64,000 bases of DNA from Burkholderia multivorans ATCC BAA-247 (lineage in GTDB: Bacteria > Pseudomonadota > Gammaproteobacteria > Burkholderiales > Burkholderiaceae): the NCBI RefSeq assembly GCF_000959525.1, contig NZ_CP009832.1:434001-498000 (forward strand), in the 5' to 3' direction. A program made the translations under genes and the position numbers. The notes under the pieces are model-generated. The model was not told where the DNA came from. It saw nothing but the letters and a program-made list of their open reading frames with translations, and made no database searches. This document shows, in pieces, positions 20,013-33,728 of this stretch; position 1 is the first letter of the stretch, and each line of letters begins with the position of its first letter.

Positions 20013-21347
20013 ATGAAGAAGAAGCCTGCGGGGACCGTGGTTCGTTCGATCGTGCTCGGCGGCGCGCTGATGTTCGGTGTGCAGCATGCGGCATTCGCGG
20101 TGACGGAGATCCAGTTCTGGCACGCGATGGAAGCCGCGCTCGGCGAGCGCGTGAACGAGCTGGCGACGCAATTCAACGCGTCGCAGAGCGATTACAAGAT
20201 CGTGCCGGTCTTCAAGGGCACCTACGACCAGACGCTCGCGGCCGGTATCGCCGCCTATCGCAGCGGCAACGCGCCGGCGATCCTGCAGGTGTACGAAGTC
20301 GGCACGGCCACGATGATGCAGGCGAAGAAGGCCGTCGTGCCGGTGTACGACGTGTTCAGGCAGGCCGGCGTGCCGCTCGACGAAAAGGCGTTCGTGCCGA
20401 CGATCGCGAGCTACTACAGCGACGCGAAGACGGGCCATCTCGTGTCGATGCCGTTCAACAGCTCGACGCCGGTGCTGTACTACAACAAGGACGCGTTCAA
20501 GAAGGCCGGCCTCGACCCGAACCAGCCGCCGAAGACCTGGGCGGACGTGAAGGCCGATTCGGAGAAGCTGCGCAAGGCCGGCATGACGTGCGGCTTCACG
20601 ACGGGCTGGCAGGGCTGGATTCAGCTCGAGAACTACAGCGCGTGGCATGCGCTGCCGTTCGCGAGCCGCAACAACGGCTTCGACGGCTCGGACGCGGTGC
20701 TCGAGTTCAACAAGCCGCAGCAGATTGCGCACGTCGCGTTCCTGCAAGAGATGGCGAAGGACGGCACGTTTACATACGCGGGCCGCAAGGACGAGGCGTC
20801 CGCGAAGTTCTATAGCGGCGACTGCGGCATCATGACGACGTCGTCGGGCGCGCTCGCGAACGTGCAGAAATTCGCGAAGTTCAGCTACGGCACCGGGATG
20901 ATGCCGTACGACGCGAACGTGAAGGGCGCGCCGCAGAATGCGATCATCGGCGGCGCGAGCCTGTGGGTGCTGGCCGGCAAGGATCCGGCGACGTACAAGG
21001 GGGTCGCGAAATTCCTCGCGTTCCTCGCGTCGCCGCCGATCGCCGCGAAGTGGCACCAGGAGACGGGCTACCTGCCGGTCACGACCGCCGCCTACGACCT
21101 CACGCGCCAGCAGGGCTTCTATGCGAAGAATCCGAGCGCCGAAACCGCGATCAAGCAGATGCTGAACAAGCCGCCGCTGCCCTATACGAAGGGGCTGCGC
21201 CTCGGCAACATGCCGCAGATCCGCACGGTCGTCGACGAAGAGCTCGAGCAGGTGTGGGCGCAGAAGAAGTCGCCGAAGGACGCGCTCGACGCGGCGGCGT
21301 CGCGCGGCAACGAACTGCTGCGCCGCTTCGAGAAGTCGGGCGGCTGA
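20013..21347 (+). CDS. ugpB: sn-Glycerol-3-phosphate ABC transporter, substrate-binding protein UgpB
   Basis: Periplasmic receptor that delivers glycerol-3-phosphate, or glycerophosphodiesters, to UgpAE. The 444-residue product has a signal peptide ending VQHAAFA (about residue 30). It then begins [20 protein letters not shown], the typical UgpB mature start, followed by a two-lobe extracellular-solute-binding family 1 fold. AGGAGAGG precedes the ATG. It is first in a ugpB-A-E-C-Q order, so the whole cluster is probably one operon under the upstream Pho-like site. A 92-bp gap separates it from ugpA. Confidence 0.95.
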   Translation: MKKKPAGTVVRSIVLGGALMFGVQHAAFAVTEIQFWHAMEAALGERVNELATQFNASQSDYKIVPVFKGTYDQTLAAGIAAYRSGNAPAILQVYEVGTATMMQAKKAVVPVYDVFRQAGVPLDEKAFVPTIASYYSDAKTGHLVSMPFNSSTPVLYYNKDAFKKAGLDPNQPPKTWADVKADSEKLRKAGMTCGFTTGWQGWIQLENYSAWHALPFASRNNGFDGSDAVLEFNKPQQIAHVAFLQEMAKDGTFTYAGRKDEASAKFYSGDCGIMTTSSGALANVQKFAKFSYGTGMMPYDANVKGAPQNAIIGGASLWVLAGKDPATYKGVAKFLAFLASPPIAAKWHQETGYLPVTTAAYDLTRQQGFYAKNPSAETAIKQMLNKPPLPYTKGLRLGNMPQIRTVVDEELEQVWAQKKSPKDALDAAASRGNELLRRFEKSGG

Positions 21348-21439
21348 GCCCGTCTCGCGCCGTGCCGCGGGCCGCGTCGCACATGCGCCGCGCGCCGCGG
21401 CGCGGCTTCGTTTCCGTTTCGTCTGACCGGATCTCCGCG

Positions 21440-22324
21440 ATGCAATCCCGTTCCCGTTTCGGCACGAGCCTGCTGCCGTATCTGCTGATCGCGCCGCAGC
21501 TCGCGATCACCGCCGTGTTCTTCCTCTGGCCGGCCGGCGTCGCGCTGTGGCAGTCGACGCAGATGCAGGACGCGTTCGGCACGTCGAGCGAGTTCGTCGG
21601 CCTCGCGAACTTCGCGCACCTGTTCGCGGATCCGCTCTATCTCGATTCGTTTCGCACGACGCTGGTGTTCAGTGCGCTCGTCACGGTGAGCGGGCTGATC
21701 GTGTCGCTGCTGCTCGCCGCATGTGCGGATCGCGTGACGCGCGGCGCGCGCGCGTATCGCACGCTGCTGATCTGGCCGTACGCGGTCGCGCCGACGATCG
21801 CGGCCGTGCTTTGGGCCTTCCTGTTCAACCCGAGCATCGGGCTCGTCACGTATGCGCTCGCGAAGCAGGGCATCGTGTGGAACCATGCATTGAACGGCGG
21901 GCAGGCGATGTTCCTCGTCGTGCTGGCGTCGGTGTGGAAGCAGGTCAGCTACAACTTCCTGTTCTTCTACGCGGGGCTGCAGGCGATCCCGCGCTCGCTG
22001 ATCGAGGCGGCCGCGATCGACGGCGCGGGCCCGGTGCGGCGCTTCTTCAACATCGTGCTGCCGCTCCTGTCGCCGACGAGCTTTTTCCTGCTCGTCGTGA
22101 ATCTCGTCTACGCGTTCTTCGACACGTTTCCGGTGATCGATGCCGCCACCGGCGGCGGCCCGGCGCAGAGCACGAAGACGCTGATCTACAAGATCTTCGC
22201 GGAAGGCTTTCAGGGCCTCGACATCGGCAGCTCCGGCGCGCAGTCGGTCGTGCTGATGATCATCGTGGTCGGGCTCACCGTGATCCAGTTCCGCTTCGTC
22301 GAACGCAGGGTGCAATACGCATGA
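21440..22324 (+). CDS. ugpA: sn-Glycerol-3-phosphate ABC transporter permease UgpA
   Basis: One of two inner-membrane permease subunits, 294 residues with six predicted helices starting [20 protein letters not shown]. The EAA loop that contacts the ATPase is visible as [25 protein letters not shown] (near 195-219). ATG 21440 gives the usual family length. The stop overlaps the ugpE start by four bases. Confidence 0.95.
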   Translation: MQSRSRFGTSLLPYLLIAPQLAITAVFFLWPAGVALWQSTQMQDAFGTSSEFVGLANFAHLFADPLYLDSFRTTLVFSALVTVSGLIVSLLLAACADRVTRGARAYRTLLIWPYAVAPTIAAVLWAFLFNPSIGLVTYALAKQGIVWNHALNGGQAMFLVVLASVWKQVSYNFLFFYAGLQAIPRSLIEAAAIDGAGPVRRFFNIVLPLLSPTSFFLLVVNLVYAFFDTFPVIDAATGGGPAQSTKTLIYKIFAEGFQGLDIGSSGAQSVVLMIIVVGLTVIQFRFVERRVQYA

Positions 22325-23166
22325 TCGAGAATCGCAAGGGCTTCGACCTGTTCTGCCACGCGGTGCTGATCGCCGGCGTCGTGCTGATCGTGTTTCCGGT
22401 GTACGTCGCGTTCTGCGCGGCGACGATGAACGCGCAGGAAGTGTTCACGGTGCCGCTGTCGCTCGTGCCGAGCACGCATCTGTTCGAGAACGTCGCGTAC
22501 ATCTGGGGGCACGGCAGCGGCGGCACGACCGCGCCGTTCGGCCGATTGCTGCTGAACAGCTTCGCGATGGCGCTCGGGATCGCGGTCGGCAAGATCGCGG
22601 TGTCGATCCTGTCCGCGTACGCGATCGTCTATTTCCGCTTTCCGTTTCGCAACGCCGCGTTCTGGCTGATCTTCGTCACGCTGATGCTGCCGGTCGAAGT
22701 GCGGATCTTTCCGACCGTGCAGGTCGTGTCGACGCTGCATCTGACGAACAGCTATGCGGGGCTCACGCTGCCGCTGATCGCGTCGGCGACCGCGACCTTC
22801 CTGTTCCGCCAGTTCTTCATGACGCTGCCCGACGAGCTGATGGACGCCGCGCGCATCGACGGCGCGGGCCCGCTGCGCTTTTTCTGGGACGTCGTGCTGC
22901 CGCTGTCGAAGACGAGCATCGCCGCGCTGTTCGTGATCACGTTCATCTACGGCTGGAACCAGTATCTGTGGCCGATCCTGATCACGACGGAGGCGTCGCT
23001 GTCGACGGCGGTGGTCGGAATCAAGACGATGATCGCGAGCGGCGACGCGGCGACCGAATGGCAATACGTAATGGCGGCGACGCTGCTGGCGATGGTGCCG
23101 CCGCTCGTCGTCGTGCTGGCGATGCAGCGCTGGTTCGTGCGCGGCCTCGTCGACTCCGAAAAATGA
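22321..23166 (+). CDS. ugpE: sn-Glycerol-3-phosphate ABC transporter permease UgpE
   Basis: Second permease subunit (281 residues). It starts with a helix [17 protein letters not shown] and has a periplasmic loop typical of MalG-like permeases. The EAA loop is [20 protein letters not shown] near residues 173-192. It forms a heterodimer with UgpA and is energised by UgpC. It is coupled to ugpA by an ATGA overlap; ugpC begins 31 bases downstream. Confidence 0.95.
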   Translation: MIENRKGFDLFCHAVLIAGVVLIVFPVYVAFCAATMNAQEVFTVPLSLVPSTHLFENVAYIWGHGSGGTTAPFGRLLLNSFAMALGIAVGKIAVSILSAYAIVYFRFPFRNAAFWLIFVTLMLPVEVRIFPTVQVVSTLHLTNSYAGLTLPLIASATATFLFRQFFMTLPDELMDAARIDGAGPLRFFWDVVLPLSKTSIAALFVITFIYGWNQYLWPILITTEASLSTAVVGIKTMIASGDAATEWQYVMAATLLAMVPPLVVVLAMQRWFVRGLVDSEK

Positions 23167-23197
23167 ACGACGCACGCAAACGGGAGATGGATCGGGT

Positions 23198-24283
23198 ATG
23201 GCTGCGCTGAGCTTGAAGGGCGTCAGGAAATCGTATGACGGCAAGCAGCACGTGCTGCACGGCATCGACGTGGAGATCGCCGACGGCGAATTCATCGTGC
23301 TGGTGGGCCCGTCGGGTTGCGGCAAGTCGACGCTGCTGCGGATGATCGCGGGGCTCGAGACCGTGACCGACGGCGAGATCGCGATCGGCGGGCGCGTCGT
23401 GAACGCGCTCGAGCCGAAGGATCGCGACATTGCGATGGTGTTTCAGAACTACGCGCTGTATCCGCACATGACGGTCGCGCAGAACATGGGCTATGGGCTG
23501 AAGATCCGCGGCATCGACCGCGCGACGATCGACGCGCGCGTCGCCGCGGCCGCGAAGATCCTCGAGCTCGAAGCGCTGCTCGCGCGGCGGCCGCGCGAGC
23601 TGTCGGGCGGTCAGCGGCAGCGCGTCGCGATGGGGCGTGCGATCGTGCGCGAGCCGTCGGTGTTTCTGTTCGACGAGCCGCTGTCGAATCTCGACGCGAA
23701 GCTGCGCGTGCAGATGCGCCTCGAGATCCAGCGGCTGCACGCGCGGCTCGCGACGACGAGCGTCTACGTGACGCACGACCAGATCGAGGCGATGACGCTC
23801 GCGCAGCGCGTGATCGTGATGAACCGCGGCTACGCCGAGCAGATCGGCGCGCCGGTCGACGTGTACGAACGGCCGGCGACGATGTTCGTCGCGGGCTTCA
23901 TCGGATCGCCGGCGATGAATCTGCTGCACGGCCGGCTGTCGGACGACGGCGCGACGTTTACCGTCGCGGGCGGCGGGCCGGCGCTGCCGGTGGCCGGCGC
24001 GCCCGGCATCGGCGGCGCGATCGCGACCGGCCGCGACTGGGTGCTCGGCGTGCGTCCGGAACACATGACGCCGCAGCCCGGCGTCCCGCACGCGACGCTG
24101 CCGGTCGATTCGTGCGAACTGCTCGGCGCCGACAATCTCGCGCACGGCCGCTGGGGCAGTCACGACGTCGCGGTGCGGCTGCCGCACGCGGAGCGTCCGG
24201 CGCGCGGCAGCGCGCTGGCGGTCGCCCTGCCTGCGCACCGGCTGCATTTCTTCGATCCCGAAACCGGCCGGCGCGCCGACTGA
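23198..24283 (+). CDS. ugpC: sn-Glycerol-3-phosphate ABC transporter ATPase UgpC
   Basis: ATP-binding subunit of the importer, 361 residues. Walker A is GPSGCGKST (about 37-45), the Q-loop is in [12 protein letters not shown], the signature is [14 protein letters not shown], and Walker B is [13 protein letters not shown] with a downstream H-loop THDQ. After about residue 240 there is a C-terminal TOBE/regulatory domain (GVRPEHM) as in MalK-type ATPases. A preceding GGAGATGG acts as ribosome-binding site. Confidence 0.95.
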   Translation: MAALSLKGVRKSYDGKQHVLHGIDVEIADGEFIVLVGPSGCGKSTLLRMIAGLETVTDGEIAIGGRVVNALEPKDRDIAMVFQNYALYPHMTVAQNMGYGLKIRGIDRATIDARVAAAAKILELEALLARRPRELSGGQRQRVAMGRAIVREPSVFLFDEPLSNLDAKLRVQMRLEIQRLHARLATTSVYVTHDQIEAMTLAQRVIVMNRGYAEQIGAPVDVYERPATMFVAGFIGSPAMNLLHGRLSDDGATFTVAGGGPALPVAGAPGIGGAIATGRDWVLGVRPEHMTPQPGVPHATLPVDSCELLGADNLAHGRWGSHDVAVRLPHAERPARGSALAVALPAHRLHFFDPETGRRAD

Positions 24284-24302
24284 ATCCGCAGAGAGGCTGA
24301 CG

Positions 24303-25079
24303 ATGACTTCCCGCTCCGACTGGCCCTATCCGCGCGTGGTCGCGCACCGCGGCGGCGGCACGCTCGCGCCCGAGAACACGCTCGCGGCGCTCGACGAAGG
24401 TGCGCGGCGCGGCCATCGCATGGTCGAGTTCGACGCGAAGCTGTCGGCCGACGACGTCACGTTCCTGCTGCACGACGACACGGTCGAGCGCACCTCGAAC
24501 GGCCGGGGCGCCGCCGCAGGCATGCGCTATGCGGCGCTCGCGGCGCTCGACGCGGGCGCGTGGCGCGACGCGCGCTTTGCCGGCGAGCGGATGCCGACGC
24601 TCGAGGCGGCGGCCGCTCGCTGCATCGCGCTCGGTCTCGCGGCGAACGTCGAGATCAAGCCGTGCCCGGGCCGCGAGCGCGACACCGGGCGGCGCGTGGC
24701 CGCCGATGCGGCCGCATACTGGCGCGGCGCGGCGGTGCCGCCGCTGCTGTCGTCCTTCTCGTTCGAGGCGCTGCGCGAGGCGCGCGAGACGGCGCCCGAG
24801 CTGCCGCGCGGGATGCTGTACGAAACGGTGCCGCCGGACTGGCACGCGCAGGTCGTCGACGCGCTCGGCTGCGTGTCGCTGCACGCCGACCATACGCGTC
24901 TCGACGAAACGCAGGTGCGCGCGATCAAGGCGGCCGGGCTGCGCATCCTGGTTTACACGGTGAACGACCTCGCGCGGGCGCGTGAGCTGGTGCGCTGGGG
25001 TGTCGACGCGGTCTGCACGGACCGGATCGACCTGATCGGCCCGCACGCGCTCGACGACGTCGTGCAGGGCGCGGCCTAG
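24303..25079 (+). CDS. ugpQ: Glycerophosphodiester phosphodiesterase UgpQ
   Basis: Cytoplasmic enzyme that hydrolyses glycerophosphodiesters brought in by the Ugp transporter to glycerol-3-phosphate and an alcohol. The GDPD catalytic core is clear in the 258 residues: VVAHRGGGTLAPENTLAAL with His/Arg, EFDAKLSADDVTFLLHDD with the metal-binding Glu/Asp and catalytic His, NVEIKP, and a terminal VNDLARARELVRWGVDAV. It is last in ugpBAECQ, 19 bases after ugpC, and is followed by a terminator. Confidence 0.95.
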   Translation: MTSRSDWPYPRVVAHRGGGTLAPENTLAALDEGARRGHRMVEFDAKLSADDVTFLLHDDTVERTSNGRGAAAGMRYAALAALDAGAWRDARFAGERMPTLEAAAARCIALGLAANVEIKPCPGRERDTGRRVAADAAAYWRGAAVPPLLSSFSFEALREARETAPELPRGMLYETVPPDWHAQVVDALGCVSLHADHTRLDETQVRAIKAAGLRILVYTVNDLARARELVRWGVDAVCTDRIDLIGPHALDDVVQGAA

Positions 25080-25109
25080 CGCGCCAACGAGCCTGACGCG
25101 AAAAGACGA

Positions 25110-25139
25110 CGCCCCGGCGCGGTTTGGCCGGGGCGTTTT
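25110..25139. terminator. Terminator between ugpQ and ompW
   Basis: CGCCCCGG (25110-25117) pairs with CCGGGGCG (25128-25135), followed by TTTT on the plus strand. An AAAA (25101-25104) a few bases outside the stem gives weaker T-rich context for the convergent ompW. Confidence 0.75.
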
Positions 25140-25219
25140 GCATCGCGGAGACGTTACGGCGGGAAAATTCCGCTACAAATTGCAGCGGGATTAACCATTC
25201 CCCAAATATTCGACTACGC

Positions 25220-25951
25220 TTAGAAACGGTAGCCGACGTTCAGGTACGTGACGATCGGGTTCAGCGAGATGTGGGCTTTCGAGGTTTCGGTCAGCGTGCC
25301 GACCTGCGTGCGGCGAGCGGTGGTGAAAGTCGCGGTGACGCTCACCGGCACGTACGAAATCGACAGGCCGGCGAACCAGTGCTTCGTGAAGTTGTACGTG
25401 AAGCCTGCGTTGAAGACCGGGGCCCACTGATTGCTCGTCGTTGCACTGGTGGGGCCGCCGAGCACGCCGTTCTCGAACGCGGTGTTCGTGATCTTCGCGC
25501 CGGTGAACCAGACGTACGTCGCGCCGATGCCGACATACGGGCGGAATTTCGCGTTCGCGTCGTTGAAGTGGTAGCGCAGCAGCAGTGCGGGGCTCCACTG
25601 ATACGCGCGGCCGAGCACGCCGAAGTTCGCGAACTGACCTTTTCCGGTGATGTCGAACTTCGGCGGCACACCGAGGACGAATTCGGTGGAAATGTGGTCG
25701 GTGAGGAAGTAGCCGGTCGCCAGGCCGAGCGTGTCGGCATCGTTGATGCCCGCACCGGTGTTGGGAACGGACTGATTGACGGGCGTGCCGCCGACGCCAT
25801 AGACAAAGAGCGGGTCGCTGCTGTCCTGCGGGGACAGGTGAAACCAGCCGGTGCTGACGTAAAAACTACCTGCAGATTGTGCGTGTGCCGTGCCGCCCGC
25901 CAGTGCGAATGCGAGCGCCGCGGCCCCCGTAATGGCCAGTTTTCGTTTCAT
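25220..25951 (-). CDS. ompW: OmpW-family outer-membrane protein
   Basis: Eight-stranded beta-barrel of the outer membrane; family members are small hydrophobic-compound channels and stress-responsive porins. The 243-residue product has a signal peptide (KRKLAITGAAALAFALAGGTAHA) and then alternating aromatic strands: GSFYVSTGWFHLSPQDSSDP at the mature N-terminus and FRPYVGIGATYVWF. It ends in the C-terminal barrel signature YLNVGYRF (terminal Phe). GGAGGAGACAC precedes the start at 25951; the upstream frame to 26005 lacks such a site. The substrate is unknown. Confidence 0.92.
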   Translation of the reverse strand: MKRKLAITGAAALAFALAGGTAHAQSAGSFYVSTGWFHLSPQDSSDPLFVYGVGGTPVNQSVPNTGAGINDADTLGLATGYFLTDHISTEFVLGVPPKFDITGKGQFANFGVLGRAYQWSPALLLRYHFNDANAKFRPYVGIGATYVWFTGAKITNTAFENGVLGGPTSATTSNQWAPVFNAGFTYNFTKHWFAGLSISYVPVSVTATFTTARRTQVGTLTETSKAHISLNPIVTYLNVGYRF

Positions 25952-25979
25952 TGTGTCTCCTCCGATCAAAGGCGTGCTC

Positions 25980-26009
25980 ATTATGACGACTGCGTTTAAA
26001 ACCAAACAA
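25980..26009 (-). promoter_or_regulatory. Candidate ompW promoter
   Basis: On the minus strand, TTGTTT (26009-26004) and CATAAT (25985-25980) are separated by 18 bases, a fair sigma-70 match about 30 bases before the ompW start codon. No palindromic FNR-type site was seen, although OmpW is oxygen-regulated in other bacteria. Confidence 0.4.
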
Positions 26010-26143
26010 GCTCGTAAGCTAGAGTTTTCTCCCTAGGTTTAGTACGACCGTACGCTTTCGCGCACCGCCGCGCGGGCATTCTACGCAGGTGCGCACATTC
26101 GGACCCCCGGGTATTTCCTAACGCGTTCAAACGGACATTCAGC

Positions 26144-26857
26144 ATGGCACGGTTAGCACGACTCTACGTACCCGACCAGCCGCAGCACGTGATACTGCGC
26201 GGCCTGGATCAGCAACCCGCGTTCGTTGACGACCAGGACTACGAACTCTTCATCGATTGTCTGAAGGCCGCCGCACGCGATCATCACCTCTCGGTGCACG
26301 CCTACGTGCTGCTGCCGCGTCAGGTTCAGCTGCTCGTCACGCCGAGCGACGAGGCGAGCCTGCCGAAAGCGATGCAGGCGGTGGGGCGCCGCTACGTCGC
26401 GCATTTCAACCGGCGCTACTCGCGGCGCGGCACGCTGTGGGAAGGCCGCTACCGCGCGACCGTCATCGAAGGCGAACGCTATTTCCTGCTCGCGAGCCGC
26501 GTGGTCGAATTGAGCCCGGTGCGCGCGCAGCTCGTCGCGACGCCCGATGCATACCGATGGTCGAGCTACCGGCACCACGTCGGGCTCACCGTCGACAGCC
26601 TGATCACCGACCATCCGCTCTACTGGGCGCTCGGCAACACGCCGTTCGAGCGGCAGCGCGCCTACAAGGAGCTGTGCGAGCAGCCGCTCGACGAGCGTCA
26701 GGCCGACCAGTTGCAGCAGGCGACGCTGAAGGGCTGGGTGCTCGGCGGCGAAACCTACCGCGAATGGGCTGCGCGCACCGCCAATCGGCGCGTGTCGCCG
26801 CTGCCGCGCGGACGCCCCAGAAAGGTGCGCGAGAACACGCCGCCGATCCAGCAGTAA
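26144..26857 (+). CDS. Degenerate REP-associated tyrosine transposase (RAYT/TnpA_REP-like), probably non-catalytic
   Basis: A 237-residue protein with the overall plan of IS200-like/RAYT proteins: QHVILRG near the N-terminus, HAYVLLPRQVQLLVTP (about 52-67), RYSRRGTLWEGRYRA (about 91-105) and VVELSPVRAQLV (120-131). Active family members have HUH histidines in a PNHVHLL segment and a catalytic tyrosine in YIxxNPVRA. Here the histidine pair reads Gln60-Val61-Gln62, the tyrosine position is Val120 and the Asn is Ser124. The frame is intact and codon use matches its neighbours, so it looks retained rather than decaying. A basic C-terminal tail (RRVSPLPRGRPRKVR) could contact nucleic acid. No clear Shine-Dalgarno sequence precedes the ATG, and no REP repeats were seen nearby. 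Confidence 0.8.
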   Translation: MARLARLYVPDQPQHVILRGLDQQPAFVDDQDYELFIDCLKAAARDHHLSVHAYVLLPRQVQLLVTPSDEASLPKAMQAVGRRYVAHFNRRYSRRGTLWEGRYRATVIEGERYFLLASRVVELSPVRAQLVATPDAYRWSSYRHHVGLTVDSLITDHPLYWALGNTPFERQRAYKELCEQPLDERQADQLQQATLKGWVLGGETYREWAARTANRRVSPLPRGRPRKVRENTPPIQQ

Positions 26858-26875
26858 GGGCCGACGGCGGCCACG

Positions 26876-26905
26876 GAAGCGGCGCTGCGGGCGCCGCTTC
26901 TTTTT
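26876..26905 (+). terminator. Terminator after the RAYT-like gene
   Basis: GAAGCGGCGC (26876-26885) and GCGCCGCTTC (26891-26900) form a perfect 10-bp stem with a 5-nt loop, followed by TTTTT. It isolates this gene from the gltB transcription unit. Confidence 0.9.
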
Positions 26906-26985
26906 GCACCAAAACGATACGTCCCCAATAAAACAGCACCAGATCAAGGCGCGCTTTTAAATGGCGTTCGATCAAGCGGTTTTTG

Positions 26986-27015
26986 TTGCTATTCCTTTGA
27001 TTCGTCGCGTATATT
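26986..27015 (+). promoter_or_regulatory. Candidate gltB promoter
   Basis: TTGCTA (26986-26991) and TATATT (27010-27015) are 18 bases apart, a reasonable sigma-70 promoter. It would give a 5' leader of about 125 nt before the annotated gltB start. The leader can fold: a CTCCC/GGGAG hairpin near 27069-27081 and GGCCC/GGGCC at 27115-27127. Confidence 0.5.
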
Positions 27016-27146
27016 CCGAATTCCGGTGGCCCGGGCGAAGCGCGCCCTTCCATCGTCGGCCGCGCCGTCTCCCGCCGGGAGCGGGATCGGCGGCAAACAA
27101 CAAAATGGTTCAACGGCCCTCCGGGCCCCTTTACGACGGTGTCCCC

Positions 27147-31850
<4,704 letters not shown>

Positions 31851-31935
31851 GCGACGAACGACATAGCGAAGGCCGCGCGCGCATGAACGCCGCGCGCGGC
31901 TCCCCCACCCGATACATCGAACAGAAGAGCACCTT

Positions 31936-33402
31936 ATGGGCAAGGCAACCGGTTTTCTGGAGTTCGAACGCCGCCACGAGGCGTACGAAGCACCGCTCAC
32001 GCGCGTGAAGCACTACAAGGAATTCGTCGCGGCGCTGTCCGACGCGGACGCGAAGATCCAGGGCGCGCGCTGCATGGACTGCGGCATCCCGTTCTGCAAC
32101 AACGGCTGCCCGGTCAACAACATCATTCCGGACTTCAACGATCTCGTTTACCGCCAGGACTGGCAGCAGGCGATCGAAGTCCTGCATTCGACGAACAACT
32201 TCCCCGAGTTCACGGGCCGCATCTGCCCGGCGCCGTGCGAAGCCGCGTGCACGCTCGGCATCAACAACGATCCGGTCGGCATCAAGTCGATCGAGCACGC
32301 GATCATCGACAAGGCGTGGGCCGAAGGCTGGGTGAAGCCGCAGCCGGCCGCGCACAAGACGGGCAAGAAGGTCGCCGTCGTCGGCTCGGGCCCGGCGGGC
32401 CTCGCGGCTGCGCAGCAGCTCGCGCGCGCGGGCCACGACGTGACGGTGTTCGAGAAGAACGACCGGATCGGCGGCCTGCTGCGTTACGGGATTCCCGATT
32501 TCAAGCTCGAGAAGTGGCTGATCGATCGCCGGATGCGCCAGATGGAAGCGGAAGGCGTGACGTTCCGCACGAGCGTGTTCATCGGCAAGGATCCGCTGCC
32601 GGAATCGATCGGCAATCTCGCGAAGGAAACGATCTCGCCGGAGACGCTGAAGGAGGAGTTCGACGCGGTCGTGATCGCGGGCGGCTCGGAGACGCCGCGC
32701 GACCTGCCGGTGCCGGGCCGCGAACTGGCCGGCATCCATTTCGCGATGGACTTCCTGCCGCAGCAGAACCGCGTGAATGCCGGCGACAAGCTCGTCGATC
32801 AGTTGCTCGCGAAGGGCAAGCACGTCGTCGTGATCGGCGGCGGCGACACCGGTTCGGACTGCGTCGGCACGTCGAACCGCCACGGCGCGAAGCACGTCAC
32901 GCAGTTCGAACTGCTGCCGCAGCCGCCGGAAGAGGAAAACAAGCCGCTCGTGTGGCCGTACTGGCCGATCAAGCTGCGCACGTCGTCGTCGCACGAGGAA
33001 GGCTGCGAGCGCGACTGGGCCGTCGCGACGAAGCGCTTCGAAGGCAAGAACGGCAAGGTCGAGAAGCTCGTCGCGGCGCGCGTCGAGTGGAAGGACGGCA
33101 AGATGCAGGAAGTGCCGGGCTCGGAGTTCGAGATGAAGGCCGATCTCGTGCTGCTCGCGATGGGCTTCACGCAGCCGGCCGCGCCGGTGCTCGAGGCGTT
33201 CGGCGTCGCGAAGGATGCGCGCGGCAACGCGCGCGCGGCGACCGAAGGCGATCGCGCGTACTACACGTCGGTCGACAAGGTGTTCGCGGCCGGCGATATG
33301 CGCCGCGGCCAGTCGCTCGTCGTCTGGGCGATCCGCGAAGGCCGCCAGTGCGCGCGCTCGGTCGACGCGTACCTGATGGGGCATTCGGAACTGCCGCGCT
33401 GA
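31936..33402 (+). CDS. gltD: Glutamate synthase (NADPH) small subunit
   Basis: FAD- and iron-sulfur-containing subunit that passes electrons from NADPH to GltB. The 488 residues contain the N-terminal cysteine clusters [15 protein letters not shown] (about 46-60) and [12 protein letters not shown] (about 96-107). The FAD site is [20 protein letters not shown] and the NADPH site [22 protein letters not shown]-terminal [18 protein letters not shown] segment also contacts FAD. It lies 85 bases after gltB in the same direction and is followed by a terminator, so gltBD is one operon. Confidence 0.97.
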   Translation: MGKATGFLEFERRHEAYEAPLTRVKHYKEFVAALSDADAKIQGARCMDCGIPFCNNGCPVNNIIPDFNDLVYRQDWQQAIEVLHSTNNFPEFTGRICPAPCEAACTLGINNDPVGIKSIEHAIIDKAWAEGWVKPQPAAHKTGKKVAVVGSGPAGLAAAQQLARAGHDVTVFEKNDRIGGLLRYGIPDFKLEKWLIDRRMRQMEAEGVTFRTSVFIGKDPLPESIGNLAKETISPETLKEEFDAVVIAGGSETPRDLPVPGRELAGIHFAMDFLPQQNRVNAGDKLVDQLLAKGKHVVVIGGGDTGSDCVGTSNRHGAKHVTQFELLPQPPEEENKPLVWPYWPIKLRTSSSHEEGCERDWAVATKRFEGKNGKVEKLVAARVEWKDGKMQEVPGSEFEMKADLVLLAMGFTQPAAPVLEAFGVAKDARGNARAATEGDRAYYTSVDKVFAAGDMRRGQSLVVWAIREGRQCARSVDAYLMGHSELPR

Positions 33403-33427
33403 GCATCGCGAGCGGGTTTCGATGAAG

Positions 33428-33459
33428 CCGGGCGTCCGAGAGGGCGCCCGGTTTTTTTT
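33428..33459 (+). terminator. Terminator after gltD
   Basis: CCGGGCG (33428-33434) pairs with CGCCCGG (33445-33451), followed by eight T. It closes gltBD. Confidence 0.9.
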
Positions 33460-33728
33460 CGGCCGCACGCCTGCGTGCATGCGGTTTCTTGACCGCGTTT
33501 CTTCGGCTTCGGCAAGCTTCGCCTCGCCGCCATCGACGCTGCGCCCTGACGCCACGAGCGCCGCATTTTCGCGAAGCATCGCCTAACCTGATCACATTCG
33601 ACGGCTATTTTTCGCGATCGCGAATCCTTTCGGTTTGTAATGATCCTCGCAAACTGTCATATCATGTCGCCCCTCCGGCCGCTGACGGCCGCCGCCGCAT
33701 GTTACTGACCTATTTGTAAGGACACTGG
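33460..33728 (+). other. Non-coding spacer upstream of the alanine symporter gene
   Basis: The gap between gltD and the next gene is 326 bases. After the gltD terminator I see no credible ORF. The stretch is relatively AT-rich from 33590 on and contains a 14-bp perfect palindrome, TTCGCGATCGCGAA (33611-33624). It must hold the promoter of the downstream symporter, but no -35/-10 pair is convincing. An operator role for the palindrome is only a guess. Confidence 0.4.

Noticed and set aside
24925-25143. Arg-rich small ORFs around the ugpQ terminator
   Set aside because: They overlap ugpQ or its terminator antisense and have no ribosome-binding site or composition typical of coding sequence here.
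26144-26857. Interpreting the RAYT-like gene as an active IS200/REPtron mobile element
   Set aside because: The HUH and tyrosine positions are replaced. No flanking hairpin ends or REP repeats were found, and base composition matches neighbours. It is described as a degenerate or domesticated protein instead.
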